37,898 bases of DNA, taken from assembly GCA_031276295.1 (NCBI GenBank), contig JAISNI010000078.1, positions 1 to 37,898 of the forward strand, given 5' to 3'. A program made the translations under genes and the position numbers. Origin of the DNA: Treponema sp. (GTDB taxonomy: Bacteria; Spirochaetota; Spirochaetia; Treponematales; Breznakiellaceae). The notes below the pieces were generated by a model. It was not told the DNA's origin. It searched no databases and saw nothing but the letters and a program-made list of their open reading frames with translations. Shown here piece after piece: positions 22,763-31,450 of this stretch (position 1 is the first letter of the stretch; the number at the start of each line of letters is the position of its first letter).

Positions 22763-25051
22763 ATGGCGACAGGTAAAGAAAAAAAAGTTACCCGGAACAG
22801 AATACAATTAAAAGAAAAATTCCCTGAAAGAAGCGGAGCCGAGCCGGTTGATGATAAAACCGATGATATTGATAGCAAAGAAAAGAGCGTAAAGAAACGC
22901 AAGAGCGCGAAGGATCGTAAGACCCTTGTCATTGTGGAATCCCCGGCAAAGGCCAAAACAATCGAGAAATACCTGGGTACATCCTATAGCGTCAAGGCTT
23001 CGATGGGGCACCTCATCGATCTTCCCAAATCGCGGCTTGCCATAGATGTCGACAATAATTTTGAACCTGAATACATCACGGTCCGGGGACGGGCAAAACT
23101 GCTCAAGGAACTCCAGAGGGATGCAAAAAAGGCGAATTCGGTACTCCTGGCAAGTGATAATGACCGGGAAGGGGAGGCTATAGCCTGGCATTTAAAGAAT
23201 GCGATAGAGGCCAAAACCAGGACGGTGAGCATTGCGCGCATCAGTTTTAACGAGATAACCCCCCAGGCAATTAAGGATGCGGTGGCCCATCCTTCCGTCA
23301 TCGACGAGGCAAAGGTGAATGCCCAGAAAGCCCGCCGGGTACTGGACAGGCTTGTAGGCTATAATCTTTCGCCCCTGCTCTGGAAAAAGGTGAAGAACGG
23401 CCTTTCCGCGGGGAGGGTGCAGTCCGTAGCTCTGCGGCTTATCTGCGAACGGGAAAGGGAAGTCGAATCCTTTATCCCCGAAGAATACTGGACCCTGGAA
23501 GCGGATTTTAAGCCGGTTAAATCCGCATCGCGTAAGGCCTTCGATTTTACCGCCCAACTTGTGAGTTGGAAGGGTGCAAAGCCCGATCTGAAAACGGAGG
23601 ACGCGGTTAATCAGATCATTGCCGAGATTAAAGACGCCGAATGTACCGTGAGCGATATACGCGAGACAGACAAGACCGTTAAGCCGAGGCCGCCTTTTAC
23701 GACATCCCAGCTTCAGCAGACCGCGGCAAACCGGTTGGGTTTTACCTCGCGGAAAACCATGCAGATTGCCCAGCAGCTCTACGAAGGCGTCAATATAGGC
23801 GCTTCCCGGGTAGGGCTTATCACGTATATGCGTACCGATTCGGTGCGTATATCGCAGGTAGCCCTGGACGAGGTACGGCAATGGCTGGAAAAGCACTTTC
23901 CAGCGGAACTGCCCGCAAAGGCCGTTGAATACGCGCCGGGGAAAAAAGCTCAGGATGCGCATGAAGCCATACGGCCTACCTATATTGCCTACACGCCGGA
24001 CGATGTCAAGGATCATCTTACCAAGGAGCAGTTAAAGCTCTACACGATAATCTGGGAACGCTTTGCCGCAAGCCAGATGAATCCGGCCAAGACCAGGACC
24101 GTCAGCGCCGATATTGAGGTAGGGGACGGCGTCTTTCGTATTTCCGGTACGAAGATCATAGAGAAAGGTTTCTACAAGGTAATGAAACTTCTTGCATCCA
24201 GGGACGAGAAGGGCGTTTCCTTTCCGGCGCTTAAGATCGGCGATAAGGTAAAAGTGCATCAATTCCACAGCGACCAGCACTTTACCCAGGGGCCGGCGCG
24301 GTATACCGATGCTTCCATTGTAAAAATTCTGGAAGAAAAAGGTATAGGCCGGCCTTCAACCTATGCCCCTATCATTTCGGTGCTTTTGGACCGTTACTAT
24401 GTTACCAGGTCGAACAAGCAGCTTGTTCCAACCGTCCTGGGCAGGCTGATCTGTGATATGCTTGTCGCGTACTTCCCCGGCGTCGTGGATTCGGATTTTA
24501 CCGCCGACATGGAAAACAAACTTGACGAAGTTGAAGAGAGTCATCTATGCTGGCCCGATATGATACGGGCGTTCTACAATCCCTTTAAGGACAGGGTTGA
24601 TGAGGTCGGTAAAACCATAGAATCCTACAAAGGCGTCCTTGACGAAGTTACCGATCAGCTCTGCGAGAAATGCGGCAAGCCGCTTATCAAGAAACTGGGC
24701 CGTTTCGGGTATTTTCTTGCCTGTTCGGGCTTCCCTGAATGTAGAAATACCAAGTCCATACCGCTTGCGAAATGCCCGCGCTGCGGCGGGGATATCGTAG
24801 CCCGCAAGACCAAGGGCAGGGGTAAGGAATTCTACGGCTGTACAAATTATCCAAAATGTGATTTTATCAGTCATTACAAGCCTATCGACCGGAACTGTCC
24901 CAAGTGCGGTCAATTCCTGGTAAAAAAATACGATAAGGGGAACAGGTATTATGAGGCGTGCATCAACCCCGAGTGCGATTACTTCCAGGGCGTGGAGGGG
25001 GAGCCTCAGGATATGGAAAAGAAAGAGGCGGAGACAGACTATGAGGAATGA
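22763..25051 (+). CDS. topA: DNA topoisomerase I
   Basis: A 762-residue type IA topoisomerase that relaxes negative supercoils. A lysine-rich extension of about 50 residues precedes the Toprim domain (LVIVESPAKAKTIEKYLG, then SDNDREGEAIAWH with the acidic metal triad). The catalytic tyrosine is Tyr355 in LITYMRTDS. Three C-terminal four-cysteine zinc-ribbon motifs are visible between residues about 635 and 745 (CEKCG/C...C, CPRCG/C...C, CPKCG/C...C). The ATG at 22763 has AAGGA about 10 bases upstream. The 3' end overlaps xerD-like by 11 bases. The N-terminal basic extension is not needed for the fold and is lineage-specific. Confidence 0.97.
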   Translation: MATGKEKKVTRNRIQLKEKFPERSGAEPVDDKTDDIDSKEKSVKKRKSAKDRKTLVIVESPAKAKTIEKYLGTSYSVKASMGHLIDLPKSRLAIDVDNNFEPEYITVRGRAKLLKELQRDAKKANSVLLASDNDREGEAIAWHLKNAIEAKTRTVSIARISFNEITPQAIKDAVAHPSVIDEAKVNAQKARRVLDRLVGYNLSPLLWKKVKNGLSAGRVQSVALRLICEREREVESFIPEEYWTLEADFKPVKSASRKAFDFTAQLVSWKGAKPDLKTEDAVNQIIAEIKDAECTVSDIRETDKTVKPRPPFTTSQLQQTAANRLGFTSRKTMQIAQQLYEGVNIGASRVGLITYMRTDSVRISQVALDEVRQWLEKHFPAELPAKAVEYAPGKKAQDAHEAIRPTYIAYTPDDVKDHLTKEQLKLYTIIWERFAASQMNPAKTRTVSADIEVGDGVFRISGTKIIEKGFYKVMKLLASRDEKGVSFPALKIGDKVKVHQFHSDQHFTQGPARYTDASIVKILEEKGIGRPSTYAPIISVLLDRYYVTRSNKQLVPTVLGRLICDMLVAYFPGVVDSDFTADMENKLDEVEESHLCWPDMIRAFYNPFKDRVDEVGKTIESYKGVLDEVTDQLCEKCGKPLIKKLGRFGYFLACSGFPECRNTKSIPLAKCPRCGGDIVARKTKGRGKEFYGCTNYPKCDFISHYKPIDRNCPKCGQFLVKKYDKGNRYYEACINPECDYFQGVEGEPQDMEKKEAETDYEE

Positions 25052-25976
25052 CAGGCCGGAATGTCCGCGCCCTTCCGGCCCGGCCGGAACCGAATTGATA
25101 AACGAATACTTAGGTTATCTGTCGTCGGTGCGGGCCCTGTCGGAGCGTACCGTTTTGGCCTACCGGGAGGATCTTGAATATTATGCCGCATATTGCGAGA
25201 ATCACGATACCCAGGCGCTCAGCGCGGATGTCCGCACGGTGCGGGGTTTTATCGCCGACCAGAGCGCCAAAGGGAAGGCGTCGGTCAGTGTGAACCGCAG
25301 CCTTTCATCCGTCAGGGGGTTTTACCGGTGGCTTATGCGCTTTAACTACCGGCAGGATAACCCTTCGGGTGCGTTGCGGAACCTCCGTACCCCCACACTC
25401 CTGCCGGTATTCTTCTGGGAAAAGGAGATGGCGGAATTTGCCGCCCTTCCGGAGAACCTGAAACGGCTCTGGCCCGGACGGGACAAGGCGCTTATCCTGA
25501 CTATGTATTCCGCGGGCTTGCGTATATCGGAAACCGCCTCGCTTACCCTGGATTCTCTTGAAAAAAACCTGGGCGGGGCGCGGATCATCGGGAAGGGGGA
25601 CAAGGAGCGGAGGGTGTTTTTTTCCGAAGAATGTACCGAAGCCCTGAACGCCTGGCTTGCGGAGCGGAAGGCGCTGCCGGGGGAGGAAAGCGGCGGCGCG
25701 CTGTTTGTAAGCAGGAGGGGAAAGCCGCTCTCGGTTCCCGGCATCAGATGGATTATCTCCCGGTACGCGTCATATTCGGGAGTAAAGAAAAACATCCATC
25801 CCCACGCGCTACGGCACAGTTTTGCGACGCATCTGGTGAACGCCGGCTGTGATGTTAGGGTGGTACAGGAACTTCTGGGCCATGAAAGCATCTCTACAAC
25901 CCAGCGTTATACCCATGTGGACATCGGAAGCCTTAAACGGGTCTATAACAGGGCGCACGAGCAGGAACGGCGGTAG
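25041..25976 (+). CDS. xerD: XerD-like tyrosine recombinase
   Basis: A 311-residue tyrosine recombinase. The N-terminal core-binding domain covers about 15-110, and the catalytic residues are Arg161 (SAGLRISE), Lys185 (GKGDKER), His255 and Arg258 (HALRHSF), His281 (LLGHESI) and Tyr290 (TTQRYTHV). The HPHALRHSFATHL and GHxSIxTTQRYTH pattern is closest to XerD proteins. I start it at the ATG at 25041 (AGGCGGAGA upstream), which overlaps topA by 11 bases; an in-frame ATG at 24951 lies inside topA. With the recombinase at 19996-20967 it forms a plausible XerC/XerD pair within 5 kb. Confidence 0.9.
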   Translation: MRNDRPECPRPSGPAGTELINEYLGYLSSVRALSERTVLAYREDLEYYAAYCENHDTQALSADVRTVRGFIADQSAKGKASVSVNRSLSSVRGFYRWLMRFNYRQDNPSGALRNLRTPTLLPVFFWEKEMAEFAALPENLKRLWPGRDKALILTMYSAGLRISETASLTLDSLEKNLGGARIIGKGDKERRVFFSEECTEALNAWLAERKALPGEESGGALFVSRRGKPLSVPGIRWIISRYASYSGVKKNIHPHALRHSFATHLVNAGCDVRVVQELLGHESISTTQRYTHVDIGSLKRVYNRAHEQERR

Positions 25977-26038
25977 GTAATTGTATATAGAGAAATTTAA
26001 TTTAAACGGGGAGACGGATGGGCGGTAAAGGAAAAAGT

Positions 26039-26578
26039 ATGAGGATACGAAGCACGACGGTTCTTGCGGTACGGAAGGACGGCAAGGTAGCTATGGCTGG
26101 TGACGGCCAGGTAACAATGGGCGAGACCGTGATGAAGAACAACGCCCGGAAGGTAAGGCGTCTTATGAACGGAAAAGTGCTCTGCGGGTTTGCCGGCGCT
26201 ACGGCAGATGCCTTTACGCTTTTTGACCGTTTTGAGGAGAAGCTCAAGGAATGTTCAGGCGATCTTACCCGCGCGGCGGTTGCCCTGGCCAAGGACTGGC
26301 GTACCGACCGGACGCTGAGGCGGCTTGAGGCCCTGCTCCTTGCGGCGGATCTGAGCAAGACTCTGCTTATTTCCGGCACCGGCGACGTGATAGAGCCGGA
26401 GGAAGCGGCGCTGGCCATAGGATCGGGCGGAAACTACGCCTATGCGTCGGCGCTGGCCTATCTTGACGGGAGCGATCTGAGCGCGGCTGAAATTGCGAGA
26501 CGGAGCCTTAAGATAGCAGGTACTATCTGCATATATACAAACGGGCAGATTACCCTTGAAGAACTTGGTTCGGAATGA
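26039..26578 (+). CDS. hslV: ATP-dependent protease subunit HslV
   Basis: A 179-residue proteasome-beta-type threonine peptidase that pairs with HslU. The nucleophile is the first Thr of the STTVLAV segment (residue 6); it needs removal of a short RIRS propeptide, as in many non-enterobacterial HslV. GDGQVTMG (about 22-29), [25 protein letters not shown] and the SGTGDVIEP and AIGSGGNYA segments follow the family closely. I use the ATG at 26039 because related proteins begin M-K/R-I-R-S-TT and AAAGGA lies 6 bases upstream. The ATG at 26018, with GGGGAG 4 bases upstream, would add MGGKGKS and cannot be excluded. hslU follows after 16 bases. Confidence 0.95.
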   Translation: MRIRSTTVLAVRKDGKVAMAGDGQVTMGETVMKNNARKVRRLMNGKVLCGFAGATADAFTLFDRFEEKLKECSGDLTRAAVALAKDWRTDRTLRRLEALLLAADLSKTLLISGTGDVIEPEEAALAIGSGGNYAYASALAYLDGSDLSAAEIARRSLKIAGTICIYTNGQITLEELGSE

Positions 26579-26594
26579 ACGTATGAGGAATGCT

Positions 26595-28187
26595 ATGAGT
26601 GAAGATAAAAAGAGTGAATCGGTACGGATTCCCCAGAAGGAACTCTCCCCCCGCGAAATAGTGGCGGAACTGGATAAATACATCGTTGGGCAGAAGAAAG
26701 CAAAACGTGCGGTGGCCGTTGCCTTGCGGAACCGCATCCGGCGCTTAAAACTTGATCCTGAAATGCAGGAGGATATTGCCCCCAAGAATATCCTGATGAT
26801 CGGGCCGACGGGAGTGGGTAAAACGGAAATTGCCAGGCGGCTGGCCAAACTGGCGGGTTCTCCCTTTATCAAGGTAGAAGCCACCAAGTACACCGAAGTG
26901 GGCTATGTCGGCAGGGATGTCGAGTCCATGATCCGCGATCTTATGGCTATGGGCTTCCAGATGGTAAAGCAGGAAATGCAGGATATGGTAAAGGTCGAAG
27001 CGGTAAAGAGGGCGGAAGAAGCCCTGCTCGATCTGCTCCTTCCGGGGACGGGGAAAAAACACGCAGAAACAAAACCGGCCCGCCGTCCTATGGTTTGGCC
27101 GGTAGGTTCCTTCTCTATCAATCCCCCCAATGGAAACGGATCCTCCATTATGGGAACCGCCATTCAGGTTGGTATCCCTATCGGACACTCCCGTAAGAAC
27201 CATGACGAGACGCCCCAATTCCCCGAAAATGAGGAAGCCGAGGACGCTGAGGACGCCGATACCGCTGAAGCGGAGGACGTGGAAGAGAACGACCATTCGC
27301 AGGATGAGACCAGGGAAAAGTTCCGCGCCATGTTGAGGGACGGCAAGTTGGAAGATAAACTGGTGGAACTCTCCGTCAGCCAGAATCCTCAAATGCCCTC
27401 TCTCGGCATGATGGGGGGAAGCATGGAAGACCTTGAGTCCATGATTTCCGGCGTGATAGGCGCGGCCGTCGGCGGTAACATGGAAAAGAAGAAATTGCTT
27501 CCGGTAAAAAGGGCGCGGGAAATACTTATCAATGAAGAATCGGAAAAGCTCATTGATAGGGAACGGGTTACCGACGAAGCCCGTCAAAGGGTTGAGCAGA
27601 CCGGCATAGTGTTTATCGACGAGATCGACAAGATTGCGGTTCGCGGCGAACGGGGCGGCGGCCCCGATGTGTCCCGCGAAGGCGTGCAGCGGGACATACT
27701 CCCCATCGTTGAGGGCGCGACGGTCAATACCAGGTGGGGGCCGGTGAACACCGATCACATCCTCTTTATCGCCGCGGGCGCCTTCAACATCAGTAAACCT
27801 TCGGACCTTATCCCCGAACTTCAGGGCCGCTTTCCCCTGCGGGTAGAACTGGATTCGCTGGGTAAGGAAGATTTTCTGCGTATACTGACCGAACCCAAGA
27901 ACGCGCTGACCAAGCAGTACCGGGAACTTCTTGCAACCGAAGGTATAGAAATAGATTTTAAAGAGGAAGCTATTGAAAGTCTTGCGGCCCTGGCCGCGGA
28001 GGTAAACGCCCATCTTGAAAACATCGGCGCACGGAGGCTGCATACGATTATGGAGGCATTGCTTGAAGAGCTTTCCTTTGACGCGCCTGACATTGCGCCT
28101 GCAAAGATACCCATTACCACCGGGTATGTGAATGAAAAGCTCAACGATCTTGTAAAGGATCAGGACCTGGGAAGGTATATTTTATAG
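26595..28187 (+). CDS. hslU: ATP-dependent protease ATPase subunit HslU
   Basis: A 530-residue AAA+ unfoldase that feeds substrates to HslV. Walker A is GPTGVGKTE (70-78), the pore loop GYVG is 103-106, Walker B is VFIDEIDKI near residue 340, and the C-terminus LGRYIL matches the tail that docks into HslV. It is longer than the usual ~440-480 residues because the intermediate domain carries an extra Pro/Gly then very acidic stretch at about 155-240 (including EEAEDAEDADTAEAEDVEE). The start ATG at 26595 has GAGG 7 bases upstream; ATGs at 26556 and 26583 lie in or against the hslV end. Confidence 0.96.
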   Translation: MSEDKKSESVRIPQKELSPREIVAELDKYIVGQKKAKRAVAVALRNRIRRLKLDPEMQEDIAPKNILMIGPTGVGKTEIARRLAKLAGSPFIKVEATKYTEVGYVGRDVESMIRDLMAMGFQMVKQEMQDMVKVEAVKRAEEALLDLLLPGTGKKHAETKPARRPMVWPVGSFSINPPNGNGSSIMGTAIQVGIPIGHSRKNHDETPQFPENEEAEDAEDADTAEAEDVEENDHSQDETREKFRAMLRDGKLEDKLVELSVSQNPQMPSLGMMGGSMEDLESMISGVIGAAVGGNMEKKKLLPVKRAREILINEESEKLIDRERVTDEARQRVEQTGIVFIDEIDKIAVRGERGGGPDVSREGVQRDILPIVEGATVNTRWGPVNTDHILFIAAGAFNISKPSDLIPELQGRFPLRVELDSLGKEDFLRILTEPKNALTKQYRELLATEGIEIDFKEEAIESLAALAAEVNAHLENIGARRLHTIMEALLEELSFDAPDIAPAKIPITTGYVNEKLNDLVKDQDLGRYIL

Positions 28188-28337
28188 GATCGGATGCCGG
28201 CAGGCCCTATCGGTTTGAGGGTAAAGGAAAACGTGCACGGCTTTGAGCGGACTCATGAAAGTTGAATTTTTTAGGGTTTGTATTGTTTTGTATAAACGGC
28301 GGATTGCAATGTGCCGATAGTAGATCAGGAGTAAGCT
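28188..28337 (+). other. Gap between hslU and flgB
   Basis: 150 bases without a gene. It marks the switch from hslVU to the flagellar block and probably holds a promoter: TATAAA at 28291-28296 is a plausible -10 box, but no convincing -35 box or sigma-28 motif is visible. I see no terminator hairpin, so read-through from hslU is likely. Confidence 0.4.
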
Positions 28338-28748
28338 ATGAACACGTTTACAAAGACGGTTGATCTTGTTCACCGCGCTATGGACGCAAGTACCGTGCGC
28401 CGGAGTGTGATCGCCAATAATGTTGCTAACGCGCAAGTTCCCAACTTCAAACGATCAGACCTTAACTTTGAAAGCGAGCTTAAACGTGCGCTGGAAACCG
28501 AAAAGCAGAAACCTGCCCTGGAGTTGAAGTTGACGCATCCGAAGCATATCCCTAACTGGAAAGAACGGGATTACCGTGAGGTAGAACCGCGGAGGGTTCT
28601 CGATTATGTGAGTACCTCCAAGAATAACGGCAACAATGTTGATGCCGAACAGGAATTTATGGCGGCGCTGGAGAATCAGATGCAGTATACGCTTTTAGCC
28701 CAGGCGGAGACGTTTGAATTCAGTCAAATCAATATGGTTTTAAGGTAG
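28338..28748 (+). CDS. flgB: Flagellar basal-body rod protein FlgB
   Basis: A 136-residue proximal-rod subunit of the flagellar axis, exported by the type III apparatus and built on the MS ring in the periplasm. The N-terminal rod motif (MDASTVRRSVIANNVANAQVPNFKRSD, read here in two parts around residues 15-40) and the C-terminal helix around FMAALENQMQYTLLAQ are typical. There is no signal peptide, as expected. AGGAG lies 6 bases before the ATG. It opens the flgB-flgC-fliE rod trio. Confidence 0.95.
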   Translation: MNTFTKTVDLVHRAMDASTVRRSVIANNVANAQVPNFKRSDLNFESELKRALETEKQKPALELKLTHPKHIPNWKERDYREVEPRRVLDYVSTSKNNGNNVDAEQEFMAALENQMQYTLLAQAETFEFSQINMVLR

Positions 28749-28754
28749 GAAAAA

Positions 28755-29216
28755 ATGGGGCTTTTTAGTTCAATCAATATAGCCGCGACAGGAATGACGG
28801 CCGAACGGCTGCGCTCCGATGTAATTGCCGATAATATCGCCAATGCCTCCACGACCCGGACGCCGGAAGGCGGCCCCTTTAGGCGGAGCAGAGTAGTAAT
28901 GCGGCCCCGTGTTGAAGGGCCTTACTGGCGTTCCCCGTTTCTGCCCGATTCCCTGGATAACGGTCCGGGCAGGGGCGTCCGTGTCGCGGAGATACAGAAG
29001 GATTATGCGGCGAAGAACCGTATGGTGTACGATCCGACACACCCCGATGCCATTGTGTCGGGGCCCCATGCGGGGTATGTTGAAATGCCCAATGTTGATA
29101 TCGTTACCGAAATGGTAGACATGATTTCCGCAACCCGCGCTTACGAGGCAAATGCTTCGATTATTGACGGTTCGAAAGCCATGTTCCAGCGTGCGCTGGA
29201 AATAGGCGCCAGATAA
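28755..29216 (+). CDS. flgC: Flagellar basal-body rod protein FlgC
   Basis: A 153-residue proximal-rod protein. The N-terminal SINIAATGMTAERLRSDVIA and DNIANASTTRTPEGGPFRR carry the rod motif, and the C-terminal PNVDIVTEMVDMISATRAYEAN segment is the diagnostic flagellar-rod helix. It polymerises with FlgB and FlgF to form the rod. It starts 6 bases after flgB with a weak AGGAAAAA site. Confidence 0.96.
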   Translation: MGLFSSINIAATGMTAERLRSDVIADNIANASTTRTPEGGPFRRSRVVMRPRVEGPYWRSPFLPDSLDNGPGRGVRVAEIQKDYAAKNRMVYDPTHPDAIVSGPHAGYVEMPNVDIVTEMVDMISATRAYEANASIIDGSKAMFQRALEIGAR

Positions 29217-29246
29217 AAATTTTTTCTAAAAGACTGGGGGTTAAAA

Positions 29247-29633
29247 ATGACTATTTACCGGCCTGAACTTTTAAAAGGATCGGATATTTCAAATTTTTCT
29301 TTAAAGATTACCCATCCTCAGCATCTTGTTTCCAAGTCTATGGATTTTAATACAATCGGAAAGAATATTTCCGAATTGGGAGAGAAGATAGGAAGCGAGG
29401 CCGTAACCCGTTCGGGGAAATTTGAAGATTTTATGCTGCGGGCTATGGATAAGGTGTCGGGCGATCAGCAGTTCGCAAGCCGGCTGGAACAGCAGGCCGT
29501 TACCGATCCCGATTCGGTGGACATTCACGATATAACCATTGCCCAGGCCAAGGCAAGCATGAGCCTTAATATCGCGCGGAACGTACTGAGCCGTGTGGTT
29601 CAGGGTTGGCGGGATCTTATTAATACACGGTAG
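29247..29633 (+). CDS. fliE: Flagellar hook-basal body protein FliE
   Basis: A 128-residue rod-to-MS-ring junction protein and the first axial subunit exported. The C-terminal half is diagnostic: FEDFMLRAMDKVS, then DPDSVDIHDITIAQAKASMSLNIARNVLSRVVQGWRDLI (given here in pieces, residues about 85-125). The N-terminal ~25 residues exceed the usual ~105-residue length. GGGGGT precedes the ATG. A 107-base gap with a hairpin separates it from fliF. Confidence 0.95.
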   Translation: MTIYRPELLKGSDISNFSLKITHPQHLVSKSMDFNTIGKNISELGEKIGSEAVTRSGKFEDFMLRAMDKVSGDQQFASRLEQQAVTDPDSVDIHDITIAQAKASMSLNIARNVLSRVVQGWRDLINTR

Positions 29634-29661
29634 AAATTGTTACTCGGATTATTCGTAAACG

Positions 29662-29692
29662 GCGGTTTCAAAATATCAAATATTGAAACCGC
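29662..29692 (+). other. Hairpin between fliE and fliF
   Basis: GCGGTTTCAA (29662-29671) and TTGAAACCGC (29683-29692) form a perfect 10-bp stem, and the loop can pair further. No T-run follows directly; a TTTTTT run lies about 20 bases later. It is likely an mRNA-processing or partial attenuation structure. Confidence 0.5.
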
Positions 29693-29711
29693 AACTTATA
29701 GATATTTAAAT
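29683..29711 (+). promoter_or_regulatory. Weak internal promoter candidate before fliF
   Basis: TTGAAA (29683-29688), 17 bases, TTAAAT (29706-29711). The -35 box is the right arm of the hairpin at 29662-29692. Confidence 0.35.
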
Positions 29712-29740
29712 ATTTTTTACGTTCCTATGGCGGGGGAAAT

Positions 29741-31447
29741 ATGAACGAATGGTTAAGAAAAGTGCTGGGACAAATCGGAAACTTCTGGACTAAATGGTCT
29801 TTGATTCAAAAACTGGTTTTCTTCGGTATCTGTACGGCGATGATCGTAGGTATGATAGCTCTGTTTACGGTTTCCTCTTCACCAACGATGGTTTCAGTGA
29901 TCGATGCTCCTATCCGGGACGAGGCGGTTCTTGACCGGATTGTCATGCGTATTAATGAGGAAGGAATCAGAACCCAGGTTACTCCAACCGGCGTTGTGCA
30001 GGTTCCGGATCAGAAAACAGCCCAGCGTATGAGGGCTATCCTTATCCGTGAGGATCTTATCCCGCAAGGGGTGGACCCCTGGCAGATCTTTGACCGGGAA
30101 CGCTGGACCATTACCGATTTTGAACGTAAGGTAAACCTCCGCCGTGCCATTACCCAGATGGTGCGGGAACATATCAAGGCCCTGGACGAAGTTGACGATG
30201 CCAGTGTTACGATTGTTATGCCGGAAACGAGGCTGCTCCGTTCCGAGCAGAATCCGGTTACGGCAAGCGTTACCATTATCCCCAAGCCGGGCAGCGAAAT
30301 TACCAGGAACCGCAAGCAGATTGAAGGTATACAGAAGATACTTAAATTCGCGGTTGAGGGCCTCCGGGATGAAAACATCGTCATAACCGATAACGCAGGC
30401 AATGTGCTCAATGACTTTGCGGGTCTTGAAGATTTTGAGCGTTTAGGCCAGATCGAAAGACAGAACAAGATCATCGCCAGCCTGGAGAACAAGTACCGGG
30501 CTATAATACTGGAATCCTTACAGAAGATATATACCGCCGACCGTGTAAGGGATCTTAATATCAAAATAGAAATGGATATGTCGAAGAAGTCCGTCAGTTC
30601 CGAAGAGTTCCTGCCGACGATGCTTAAACAGCGCACGCCCGGGCTGCCCTATGACGATTCGCAGATGGTTCCTTCAATTACCCGGTCCAAGGCGACTTCG
30701 CAGACTAACTGGGAAGGTTCGGGGTTTAATCCCGAAGGTCCTGCCGGTGTTGAAGGACAGACCCCTCCCGTTATGAAGGATATGCAAAACCTCTTTGGTA
30801 AGGTAACCCAGGAAACGCTTCAGATAAATGAAGAGATCAGCAGCCGTAAAACCGAAGAAATAAAGAGCCCGAGTATCGACCGCCTGACGGTATCGGTAAA
30901 TATAGATGGGGTATGGAAGTGGAAGTACAATGAAAAGAACGAGCCTATTCAGCTTCCCGACGGTTCGATAGACCGCGACTATATCCCTCTGTCTGCCGAT
31001 GAACTGCGGGCTGCCCAGTTGTTGATTCAGAACGGTATCGGTTTTAACGCCGCCCGCGGGGATGCGGTAACGGTACAGAATATACGCATTGACAGAACCA
31101 AGCAGTTTCAGGATGAGGATGCGGCTTATTTCAGGCAGAAACAATCGCAAACTATGATTCTGTTATTCCTTTCGGGTCTTGTTTTCCTGCTGATTGCCTT
31201 TGTTCTCTTTAGGCTTATCTCGCGGGAAAGGGAAAGACGGCGCAGACTTGCCGAAGAGGAACGATCCCGGCGCGAACAGGCCCTGAGGGAACAGGCCCTG
31301 ATGAATGCCGAAGAGGAAGGCGTTGATGTATCCATATCCGTTGAAGAACGCACCCGTATGGAATTACAGGAAGCGGTAGCAAATATGGCGCGGGAACATC
31401 CGGAAGATGTTGCCCAGCTTATCAGAACATGGCTTCTGGAGGAATAG
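29741..31447 (+). CDS. fliF: Flagellar MS-ring protein FliF
   Basis: A 568-residue inner-membrane ring protein, the platform for rod, switch and export gate. The first transmembrane helix is at about residues 24-45 and the second at about 470-490 (MILLFLSGLVFLLIAFVLF). Between them lie the ring-building motifs with DRERWTITDFERKVNLRRAI (about 118-137), LDEVDDASVTIVMPE and the VEGLRDENIVITD strand. The cytoplasmic C-terminus, EHPEDVAQLIRTWLLEE, is the FliG-binding helix. GGGGG lies 5-6 bases before the ATG. fliG follows after 3 bases. Confidence 0.97.
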   Translation: MNEWLRKVLGQIGNFWTKWSLIQKLVFFGICTAMIVGMIALFTVSSSPTMVSVIDAPIRDEAVLDRIVMRINEEGIRTQVTPTGVVQVPDQKTAQRMRAILIREDLIPQGVDPWQIFDRERWTITDFERKVNLRRAITQMVREHIKALDEVDDASVTIVMPETRLLRSEQNPVTASVTIIPKPGSEITRNRKQIEGIQKILKFAVEGLRDENIVITDNAGNVLNDFAGLEDFERLGQIERQNKIIASLENKYRAIILESLQKIYTADRVRDLNIKIEMDMSKKSVSSEEFLPTMLKQRTPGLPYDDSQMVPSITRSKATSQTNWEGSGFNPEGPAGVEGQTPPVMKDMQNLFGKVTQETLQINEEISSRKTEEIKSPSIDRLTVSVNIDGVWKWKYNEKNEPIQLPDGSIDRDYIPLSADELRAAQLLIQNGIGFNAARGDAVTVQNIRIDRTKQFQDEDAAYFRQKQSQTMILLFLSGLVFLLIAFVLFRLISRERERRRRLAEEERSRREQALREQALMNAEEEGVDVSISVEERTRMELQEAVANMAREHPEDVAQLIRTWLLEE

Positions 31448-31450
31448 TAT

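Noticed and set aside
23192-24016. Minus-strand open frame (274 codons) opposite topA
   Set aside because: It lies wholly within the conserved topoisomerase core on the other strand and has no recognisable domain.
26745-28043. Long minus-strand open frame (432 codons) opposite hslU
   Set aside because: It is antisense to an unmistakable HslU, has no family resemblance, and arises from the codon pattern of the sense gene.
28188-28337. Sigma-28-type flagellar promoter before flgB
   Set aside because: I could not find a TAAA...GCCGATAA-like pair with proper spacing, so no promoter is claimed.
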